NCBI GenBank assembly: GCA_023431185.1
Contig: JAEYXS010000081.1
Coordinates: forward strand, 1 to 25,829
From: Verrucomicrobiota bacterium
Lineage (GTDB): Bacteria; Verrucomicrobiota; Verrucomicrobiia; Limisphaerales; JAEYXS01
Direction of reading: 5' to 3'
DNA length: 25,829 nucleotides
The notes under the pieces are model-generated. The model saw only the letters and a list, made by a program, of their open reading frames with translations. It was not told the DNA's origin and searched no databases. Positions 8,501-14,082 of the stretch are shown piece by piece (the first letter of the stretch is position 1; each line of letters opens with the position of its first letter). A program made the translations under genes and the position numbers.

Positions 8501-8602
8501 CGATGACACCACAACTAACGCAACGGCAGCGCAGACCCAGTGGAGCGCCGAGCTCCAGCTCGGCGTAGCTGTTTGCATTTTTTGAGCCAAGTGCCTCATG
8601 TC
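5510..8602 (-). CDS. PSCyt1-DUF1549-DUF1553 planctomycete-type cytochrome protein
   Basis: A large exported protein of about 1030 residues with the standard PVC order. First comes a signal peptide. Then a PSCyt1 domain with heme site CYDCH (about residues 56-60) and PAKRMPPKGEPL as probable axial-Met region. Next is DUF1549 (about 165-375) with HFGERWGRHWLDMARYADSD and a second CAECH near 351-355. A lineage-variable beta-rich middle part follows, then DUF1553 (about 724-1020) with VNHIWKNLFGRGLV. Members are thought to be periplasmic redox proteins; the substrate is unknown. The ATG at 8602 is preceded by GGAAA; the ATG at 8620 would add six residues and lacks such a site, and 8581 is also possible. 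A palindromic repeat (8540-8570) lies inside the signal-peptide coding region. The DUF1501 gene follows after 10 bases. Confidence 0.92.
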   Translation of the reverse strand, partial: DMRHLAQKMQTATPSWSSALHWVCAAVALVVVSSVNAAERAVDFAREVQPILASKCYDCHGADMRKGGLRLDLKRDALMGGDDGAIFVPGKSAESLIFKKVSATDPAKRMPPKGEPLTAQQIATLQKWIDGGAVWPDDPPAVVGKSQSQHWAFQPVKRAEPPKVKNAKWVANPIDAFVLARLEQEKIKPSPQADRYTLVRRLSLDLLGLPPTVEEVEAFVNDKSPDAYEKVVDRILASPHFGERWGRHWLDMARYADSDGYEKDRARPFAYVYRDWVIKAINDDMPFDQFSIEQLAGDLLPKATHEQIVATGFHRQTLTNTEGGVDQEEFRTKAVVDRVSTTSTLWLGLTMACAECHSHKYDPITQREFYQFYAFFNNASEKNVPSPQPDELATYNVAKAKWDIEDRKLKADLDAYVKKDLPAKQVTWEKTAQLKTTPWSALKPAKATSANGATLTVQKDDVVVSEGKLPDTDTYTVEAITGAQRITGIRLEAIDDPAPKKGPGRAGDGNFVLTKFSVQAVLPDGVKREVKLGNPQATYSQNKFPVANALAGQATSGWAVAPKFSESHAAVFEMEEDLVLPEGAKLVFTLEHNYKTAYLLGQFRLSATDAARPLKADLIPGTVTTALAKEAGLRTKAEREALAKYYREQVDVEARKLQTFIDAHAKKAPAEPATFAAAITEEAAGRKTQVHVRGNFMDKGAEVQPGVPSVLPIFKPRSEKADRLDLANWLFDPANPLTGRVTVNHIWKNLFGRGLVNTVDDFGTRGDKPSHPELLDWLASEFPRLKWSRKEMIKLIVMSNTYRQASAIRPELVSRDALNTLLARQNRLRLEAESVRDAYLAASGLLARKVGGPSIRPALPDDIAALGYANSVKWQESKGEDKYRRGLYIFFQRTVPYPMLMTFDAPDSTVACMRRERSNTPLQALTLLNDPVFFECAQALGLRMADVPTSDVDEKIRAGFQYCFGRVPTKAESRRLEELYEEHVRLLEGRPENAKKLAGAKTADADAPAKAALVAMARVLLNLDEFITRE
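8540..8570. repeat. TGGAGCG-headed palindrome inside a signal-peptide coding region
   Basis: GTGGAGCG leads into stem GCCGAGCT (8547-8554) / AGCTCGGC (8557-8564). Read on the minus strand it encodes the residues TPSWSSALHW ahead of the hydrophobic core of the cytochrome protein. The head resembles GTGGAGCG at 25723-25730 and TTGGAGTG at 25406-25413. Confidence 0.6.
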
Positions 8603-8632
8603 ATTTCCAGGCCAGTTCATGTGATGTCATCA

Positions 8633-9118
8633 TCAGTTGGCAGCAGGAATAGCAGCCACCGTCAAAGCCTTCTGGCTGATCTCTCTTTCCCAAATCCGTC
8701 GTTCAAGGGATACGGGGAGAATTCGCGCCAACCCATTCCTCACCCCTGAATGACTCCCTTCCACATATTCCACCGACGCAACCCATGTTGTGGATGCATC
8801 CCAAACTGAAACATCGAACACATACTCCTCACCCGCTTGCAAAACCACATTCCTAGGAGATTGAATCATGAATCGTTGATCTTTTCCCATCTGCCCCAAG
8901 AAAGCAGAAACTCTCTTGGCATTACCCAGCATGGTGATCGGTCTCCCGGTATTATTCTTCAATCGCAGGCTGGCAGTAGTTATCAACCCATTAGTGCCAG
9001 TCTTCTGATGATAATGAACCAGATCAAGCGTTGGAACACGTCCTGCAACTGCTTTAGGAGTCATCACCCTAAACACCACCCCTGCCAGCAACACAACCAG
9101 CAAAAGCTTAGCCCCCAC
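8633..9118 (-). CDS. Hypothetical membrane-anchored protein
   Basis: A protein of about 161 residues with one N-terminal hydrophobic segment (AKLLLVVLLAGVVFRV), so it is an anchored or secreted protein with a C-terminal extracytoplasmic domain. That domain is rich in beta-type sequence (LITTASLRLKNNTGRPITML, VVLQAGEEYVFDVSVWDAST), suggesting a small Ig-like or C2-like sandwich, but I do not recognise the family. The start is uncertain. An ATG at 9157 would begin inside a period-10 micro-repeat and add MDTDRHRWGKVSR encoded by it. The GTG at 9118, with GGGGAAAGG upstream, gives a normal signal-anchor N-terminus and was preferred. It lies about 30 bases upstream of the DUF1549/DUF1553 gene on the same strand and may be co-transcribed. 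Confidence 0.65.
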   Translation of the reverse strand: MGAKLLLVVLLAGVVFRVMTPKAVAGRVPTLDLVHYHQKTGTNGLITTASLRLKNNTGRPITMLGNAKRVSAFLGQMGKDQRFMIQSPRNVVLQAGEEYVFDVSVWDASTTWVASVEYVEGSHSGVRNGLARILPVSLERRIWEREISQKALTVAAIPAAN

Positions 9119-9134
9119 CCTGCTCACCTTTCCC

Positions 9135-9166
9135 CATCTGTGTCTATCTGTGTCCATCTGTGGTTA
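9135..9166 (+). repeat. Period-10 micro-tandem repeat (ATCTGTGTC)
   Basis: CATCTGTGTC, TATCTGTGTC, CATCTGTGGT, TAA: three units in 10-base phase ending in GTGGTTAA. It abuts the 5' end of the 8633-9118 gene. Relatives occur at 24135-24157 and 24191-24222. Confidence 0.65.
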
Positions 9167-9422
9167 AAAATTCAGTTCCGGGCTTCTCCATTATTTCTAC
9201 CATCCCGCCCCGCCTTTGCCATGCAATATTCGTTCAACCGTTTGGCACTTCCTGCCATCTCCAGCCAGCCACCCAGCCGTCCTTACTTCCATCACCATGA
9301 CACAGTTTCCCCCTCCGCGTCAGCCTTATATCGGCTCCATCGGCACAAAATATTCTCTTTCTCATACCTCCATCCTGCCAGACACCCATTCACGCCGTGA
9401 GCTCTATATGCACTATGTGCGC

Positions 9423-9446
9423 TATATGGAGACAAAATTCCATATA
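9423..9446. promoter_or_regulatory. Inverted repeat TATATGGA/TCCATATA
   Basis: A perfect 8-base inverted repeat, TATATGGA (9423-9430) and TCCATATA (9439-9446), separated by GACAAAAT, in an A/T-rich patch of otherwise G/C-rich DNA. A further TATAT half-site lies just to the left (CTCTATATGCAC). It could be an operator in this divergent spacer; there is no supporting regulator gene nearby. Confidence 0.35.
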
Positions 9447-9543
9447 ATCTCGGCTTTCCACCCCGTTTTTCCCTTCTTGGGAGCCGCACTTCGGTTTCTT
9501 CATTCCAAGTTCACTGTTCATGCCCCCACCTTAAACGTCCCCC

Positions 9544-9591
9544 TATGACATCCGCTGTCATACCCAGAAAAATCCTCAGAATATTTTCACC
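9544..9591 (+). repeat. Palindromic element B with A/T-rich tail
   Basis: Stem TATGACA (9544-9550) / TGTCATA (9556-9562) around the loop TCCGC, a perfect 7-base stem, followed by AGAAAAATCCTCAGAATATTTTC. It is the second of three related elements, with the same loop as the copy at 25522-25540 but with a T/A pair where that copy has G/C. Confidence 0.65.
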
Positions 9592-9962
9592 CCTCCTAAA
9601 CATCTCACCAAAAACCTGTTCACCACAGCCAATCCGTGCCCCGCGCCGAGAACACCCGGCATTAAGCCGTGCTCCATCCGACCACAGGTCAGTTTCTCGA
9701 TCTGGAAGACCTGGACACCTCCGCTCCCGCAGACCACCGTGCTTACGCTCCCGGCCACAGCACACCCATGCCCTGCATGACAAGCTGGTAAAGCCCGTTT
9801 CTTGGAGATTGGCCAACCGCAACGTCCGCTTACATACCTTGAACCACGGCTTGAAGCTTTCATCTGGGAATTTTTTTGAGCTTTGAACTTACCACGCGCC
9901 TCCATTCATGGTTGCCACCCTTCCCCGCTTGTTGCTTAAATGCGCGGCACTCATTGAAAGCC

Positions 9963-12900
9963 ATGAAAATGTTAGCCCGTTATTGCACCTTGCTGGCCCT
10001 CGTCACCGCCAGTTCCCTGCTCGCCGCCGATGCCCCCAAGGGCAAAGCCAAAGCCGCCCCCAAGGCTGCGACCGCCGAAACGGCCAGCGTCCATTGGATC
10101 TGGCCCACCAAACCGGCCACCGCCAACCAAAAGGCGTGGTTCCGCAAGGAGTTCAATTTCAAGAAATCCGCCGCCGTCACCGCCCGCCTCTTTGTCTCGG
10201 CTGATAACGAGTTCCGCCTGTTCCTCAACGGCGAACAGATCGCCGCCGGCAACGAGTGGACTGCGCCTACGTTCGTCAACGTAGGCAGCAAACTGCTTGA
10301 GGGCCGCAACGTCATCGCCGTGGACGCCAAGAATGACGGCGGCAACGCCGCCGCGCTCATGGTCAAGCTCGAGATCGATAGCGGCCGCGCCGTCCAGGTC
10401 ATCGGCACCGATGCCACTTGGAAGACCTCCGAGAAAGCCCCCACGGGCTGGCAAAAGCCGGAGTTCAATGACTCCTCATGGACCAAGCCCGTGGTCCTTG
10501 CCCAGCTCGGCGGCGCTCCGTGGACGAGCGTGAATGAAAAATCCCTGCAAGCCGCCGCCAATGTGAAACCGCCCGAGGCCACTCCCGTGGAACGCCTGCG
10601 CGTGGCCAAAGGTTTCAAGGTGGAGCGCCTCTACTCCGTGCCGAAGGATGAACAAGGCTCCTGGGTCAGCATGACCGTGGACCCGAAAGGCCGCCTCATC
10701 GTCAGCGATCAATACGGCGGGCTTTACCGTCTCCCCCCGCCACCGCTAGCCAGCAGCACCGGCCTCGAGATCGAAAAGATCGATGTGCCCATCGGCGAAG
10801 CCCAAGGCTTGCTCTGGGCTTTTGACAGCCTTTACGTCGTGGTGAATCGCGGCGGCAAATACGCCAGCGGCGTCTATCGCGTGCAGGATACCAATGGCGA
10901 TGACAAACTCGACAAGGTGGAGACCCTGCGCCTGCTGGAAGGTGGTGGCGAACACGGCCCACACGCTGCACTCCTTGCGCCCGATGGCAAATCCATCTAC
11001 ATCGTCGCCGGCAACCACACCAAACCCACGAAGTTTGATTCTTCCAAAGTTCCGCTCGTCTATCAGGAAGACCATCTCCTGCCCCGCATGTGGGACGCGC
11101 GCGGCCATGCCCGGGGCATTCTCGCTCCCGGCGGCTGGATCGCCTCCATGAGCCCGGATGGCAAGCAATGGGAACTTTTCTCCATGGGTTACCGCAATCA
11201 ATACGACGCCGCCTTCAACACCCGCGGCGAACTCTTCGTCTATGACGCGGACATGGAGTGGGACGTGAACACGCCTTGGTATCGCCCCACGCGGGTGAAC
11301 CTCGCCACCAGCGGCAGTGAATTCGGCTGGCGCTCGGGTACCGGCAAGTGGCCGGACTACTACCCGGACAGCCTCGGTGCCGTGGTGAATATCGGTCCCG
11401 GCTCTCCGACCGGCGTGGTCTTCGGCTACGGTGCGAAGTTCCCCGCCAAGTATCAGGAAGCGCTCTACATCTCTGATTGGAGCTACGGCAAGCTCTACGC
11501 CATCCACCTGAAACCAGAAGGCGCGGGTTACGTGGCAGAGAAGGAAGAATTCATCAGCGCCTCGCCGCTGCCGCTCACGGACATGGTGGTGAATCCGAAG
11601 GATGGCGCGTTTTACTTCGCCGTCGGCGGTCGCAAGACCCAGTCCGGCCTCTATCGCGTGACCTACACCGGCACGGAATCCACCGCGCCCAGCAAAGGCA
11701 TGCCCGCTCCGCCGCAACTCGCCGCACGCAAGAAGCTCGAAGCGTATCACGGCAAAGCGGACGCCAACGCCGTGAAAGATGCTTGGAAAGCTCTCGGGGA
11801 CAGCGATCGCTACCTGCGCTTCGCCGCCCGCACGGCCATCGAGTGGCAACCCGCCGCCACCTGGCAGGACAAAGCCCTCAGCGAGAAGGATACCCAAACC
11901 GCCCTCACCTCCTTGCTCGCCCTGAGCCGCGTGGGTGATAAAGCCATCCAGCCAAAGCTACTCGCTGCGCTGGACAAGCTGGATTGGACCAAGCTCTCTG
12001 AGATGCAACGCGTTGAACTCCTGCGCGTCTATGCCCTCGCCTTCATCCGCATGGGCGAGCCCGATGCTGCCACGCGCCAGAAAGTCATCGCCAAGTTAGA
12101 CCCGCTCTTCCCCGCGCAACGTCGCGAAGTGAACGCCGAACTCGCCCAGATGCTCGTCTATCTGGAGGCCCCCAGCGCCGCGAAGAAAGTCGTGGGCATG
12201 CTCATCTCGGCTCCCACCCAAGAAGAGCAGATGGATTACGCCCGCATGTTGCGCGTGCTCAAGACCGGCTGGACGATGGATCTGCGCAAAGCCTACTTCA
12301 ACTGGTTCCTGAAAGCCGCCAACTTCAAAGGCGGCAACAGCCTCAGCGGTTTCATCAAGAACTTCAAAGATGAGGCCGTGCTGAACCTCAACCCGGCTGA
12401 ACTCGCCGAGCTGAAACCCATCCTCGAAGCCAAACCGGAGACGAAATCCCTGATGGCCGAGTTCATGGAAGGCCGCACGTTCTCGAAGGAATGGACGCTC
12501 AAGGAACTCGCGCCGCTGGTCGAGAAGCAGTTGAAGAAACGCAACTTCGAGCGCGGCCGCCAGATCTTTGCGGGCGTGGGCTGCGCCTCCTGCCATCGTT
12601 TCGATTCTGATGGCGGCGCGGTCGGCCCCGATCTCACTGGCGTCGCTGGTCGCTTCAACGCGCGCGACCTCCTGGAATCCATCCTCGATCCGAACAAGGA
12701 GATCAGCGACCAGTTCGGCTCCGTGGTCGTCACCTTGAACAACGGCGACAGCTACAACGGCCGGGTGGTGAACCTCTCCGGTGACAACATGCGCTTCAAC
12801 ACCGACATGTTCGACCCGAACCAATCCATCGGCATCGACAGCCGCCAGGTGAAATCCGTGGAACCGTCCAAGACCTCCATGATGCCCGAGGGCCTAATCA

Positions 12901-12983
12901 ATGTGCTGAAGGATGACGAAGTCGCCGACCTCGTCGCCTTCATGCTCTCCGGCGGCAACCGGAACCACGCTTACTTCAAGTAA
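9963..12983 (+). CDS. Secreted propeller/heme-binding protein with N-terminal sugar-binding-like domain
   Basis: A 1006-residue exported protein. In order: a signal peptide (1-20, ending SSLLAADA); a jelly-roll domain (about 40-195) like the N-terminal domain of alpha-L-rhamnosidases (VHWIWP, FRLFLNGEQIAAGNEW, WQKPEFNDSSW); a six-bladed-type propeller (about 205-560) of the PVC membrane-bound dehydrogenase kind; alpha-helical HEAT-like repeats (about 570-850); and a C-terminal Pirellula/Verrucomicrobium-type heme domain with CASCH at 874-878 and KTSMMPEGL near 973 supplying a probable axial Met. I infer periplasmic oxidation of a sugar or related substrate with electron transfer through the heme; the substrate is unknown. 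The ATG at 9963 gives a proper signal peptide; an upstream ATG at 9876 would put 29 unlikely residues ahead of it. A strong terminator follows 25 bases after the stop. Confidence 0.9.
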   Translation: MKMLARYCTLLALVTASSLLAADAPKGKAKAAPKAATAETASVHWIWPTKPATANQKAWFRKEFNFKKSAAVTARLFVSADNEFRLFLNGEQIAAGNEWTAPTFVNVGSKLLEGRNVIAVDAKNDGGNAAALMVKLEIDSGRAVQVIGTDATWKTSEKAPTGWQKPEFNDSSWTKPVVLAQLGGAPWTSVNEKSLQAAANVKPPEATPVERLRVAKGFKVERLYSVPKDEQGSWVSMTVDPKGRLIVSDQYGGLYRLPPPPLASSTGLEIEKIDVPIGEAQGLLWAFDSLYVVVNRGGKYASGVYRVQDTNGDDKLDKVETLRLLEGGGEHGPHAALLAPDGKSIYIVAGNHTKPTKFDSSKVPLVYQEDHLLPRMWDARGHARGILAPGGWIASMSPDGKQWELFSMGYRNQYDAAFNTRGELFVYDADMEWDVNTPWYRPTRVNLATSGSEFGWRSGTGKWPDYYPDSLGAVVNIGPGSPTGVVFGYGAKFPAKYQEALYISDWSYGKLYAIHLKPEGAGYVAEKEEFISASPLPLTDMVVNPKDGAFYFAVGGRKTQSGLYRVTYTGTESTAPSKGMPAPPQLAARKKLEAYHGKADANAVKDAWKALGDSDRYLRFAARTAIEWQPAATWQDKALSEKDTQTALTSLLALSRVGDKAIQPKLLAALDKLDWTKLSEMQRVELLRVYALAFIRMGEPDAATRQKVIAKLDPLFPAQRREVNAELAQMLVYLEAPSAAKKVVGMLISAPTQEEQMDYARMLRVLKTGWTMDLRKAYFNWFLKAANFKGGNSLSGFIKNFKDEAVLNLNPAELAELKPILEAKPETKSLMAEFMEGRTFSKEWTLKELAPLVEKQLKKRNFERGRQIFAGVGCASCHRFDSDGGAVGPDLTGVAGRFNARDLLESILDPNKEISDQFGSVVVTLNNGDSYNGRVVNLSGDNMRFNTDMFDPNQSIGIDSRQVKSVEPSKTSMMPEGLINVLKDDEVADLVAFMLSGGNRNHAYFK

Positions 12984-13007
12984 GCCCAGAACGATCTAAA
13001 ACACCAC

Positions 13008-13037
13008 CCGCCGTGGAGCCATCCACGGCGGTTTTTT
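13008..13037 (+). terminator. Rho-independent terminator
   Basis: Perfect 10-base stem CCGCCGTGGA (13008-13017) / TCCACGGCGG (13022-13031), loop GCCA, then six T residues. It ends the transcript of the 9963-12983 gene. Confidence 0.93.
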
Positions 13038-13040
13038 ATT

Positions 13041-13069
13041 GGTAGGGCCCGTCTGTCCTCAGCGGGCCG
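13041..13069 (+). repeat. GTAG-headed REP-like hairpin, copy 2
   Basis: GTAG (13042-13045), then GGCCCG (13046-13051) pairing with CGGGCC (13063-13068) and inner CTG/CAG around the loop TCCT (13056-13059), with one unpaired T. It starts four bases after the terminator T-tract. Confidence 0.65.
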
Positions 13070-13154
13070 TGGTCCGAAAACAAGACGCCATTGAAGTTCA
13101 CCGCTTTTGTCCTCAATCTGTCATTTAAATCCAAACACCCTCGGCTTCGTCAAC

Positions 13155-13182
13155 GGCGCTGTGAGGACACAGCGCCCTACCA
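13155..13182 (-). repeat. GTAG-headed REP-like hairpin, copy 3 (inverted)
   Basis: On the minus strand GTAG (13180-13177) is followed by the perfect 9-base stem GGCGCTGTG / CACAGCGCC (13176-13155) with loop TCCT. With copy 2 it forms a head-to-tail inverted pair about 140 bases long whose outer ends are both TTGGTAGGGC. Confidence 0.65.
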
Positions 13183-13214
13183 ACCCCTCGCCTTTTGGGA
13201 AGCCGAACTTCGGC

Positions 13215-14024
13215 TCAGCCCCACTTCGCATGCTCACTCGTCATCGCCCGGTCCAGATGCGTATACCCGCCATCCACAAAATGGATCTGCCCCGTCGTAT
13301 GCGCTGAAACCGGCGACGCCAAAAACACCACCGCTGCCGCGATCTCCTCCGGCGACGTCATGCGCCGATCCAAAGGCACCAACCGCTCTACGCTAGCTTT
13401 CGTCGCCGCCGGATCGGGCAAACTCTTGAACCAGTTCTCATACTGGGGAGTGAGACACTCGGCCGGCACCACGCAGTTCACCCTTACACCATCCGGCGCA
13501 AAAGCGATCGCCCACTCACGCGTCAATGCATTCACTGCCCCCTTCGACGCCGCATAACCGGAAGTTTTCCCCTGCCCCGTCACCGCCACCTTGGAACTGA
13601 TGTTCACAATCGCACCCTTGCTCGCCCGCAATGCCGTCCGCGCATAGTGCGTGATGGCATACACATGAAAGAGATTCAATTGCAGCGACTGCATGAACGC
13701 CGCCGGTGATTGCTCCAAGGAAACCCCGTCATTTACCCCCGCATTGTTCACCACCACATCCAGTTGCCCGAACGTCTTGACCGTCAGCTCCACCGCCTGC
13801 TGACAATCCGCATCCAGTGTGAGATCGGCTGGGATAAAGCACACATTGGCGCCCTGGCCTTGCAAGCGGCTGGCCAACGCCTCGCCCGCCTCACGATTCC
13901 GATCCACGATGGCCACGCACGCCCCTTCAGCCGTCAGCAGGCGCACAATCGCTTCCCCGATCCCACGGGCACCACCGGTGACGAGCGCCATCTTGTTCTT
14001 CAGCTTGAGGTCCATACCACCCAT
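13215..14024 (-). CDS. SDR-family NAD(P)-dependent oxidoreductase, possible L-fucose dehydrogenase
   Basis: A classical short-chain dehydrogenase of 269 residues. Visible are the cofactor motif TGGARGIG (16-23), Asp41 after the second strand (suggesting NAD+ rather than NADP+), NNAG (93-96), catalytic Ser143/Ser144 in NISSKVA, and YAASK with Tyr157 and Lys161. The C-terminus (HTTGQIHFVDGGYTHLDRA) and the N-terminus (MDLKLKNKMALVTGG) resemble the L-fucose dehydrogenase-like branch of the family, which oxidises L-fucose to the lactone; that assignment is tentative. A second ATG at 14015 gives the more usual MDLKL start and cannot be excluded. It lies on the same strand as the octaheme cytochrome gene, whose stop is 58 bases upstream. 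Confidence 0.85.
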   Translation of the reverse strand: MGGMDLKLKNKMALVTGGARGIGEAIVRLLTAEGACVAIVDRNREAGEALASRLQGQGANVCFIPADLTLDADCQQAVELTVKTFGQLDVVVNNAGVNDGVSLEQSPAAFMQSLQLNLFHVYAITHYARTALRASKGAIVNISSKVAVTGQGKTSGYAASKGAVNALTREWAIAFAPDGVRVNCVVPAECLTPQYENWFKSLPDPAATKASVERLVPLDRRMTSPEEIAAAVVFLASPVSAHTTGQIHFVDGGYTHLDRAMTSEHAKWG

Positions 14025-14082
14025 GTGAATGCATCAGCTCAAAATTTGAAACTCTGAAATGATGCTCAAACCGGGTCCCGGC

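Larger units (their letters stand above)
9119..9962. other. Gene-free spacer between divergent genes
   Basis: About 840 bases separate the divergent genes starting near 9118 (-) and 9963 (+). Short open frames here have no recognisable features and composition unlike the neighbours. It holds the period-10 repeat (9135-9166), an A/T-rich patch with an inverted repeat (9423-9446), the element B hairpin (9544-9562) and an AGCTTTGAACTT copy (9880-9891). Promoters for both flanking genes must lie here, but none is clear enough to mark. Confidence 0.6.

Noticed and set aside
9545..9886. Possible small gene in the divergent spacer
   Set aside because: Its start lies inside the element B hairpin, the translation is Arg/Pro/Ser-rich without a domain, and it has no ribosome site.
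10746..11897. Open frame of 383 codons on the minus strand
   Set aside because: Antisense to the secreted propeller gene, which has clear domains and a heme site; this frame has none.
14069..14079. Small palindrome CCGGGTCCCGG as terminator of the octaheme gene
   Set aside because: The stem is short and no T-tract follows on the minus strand.
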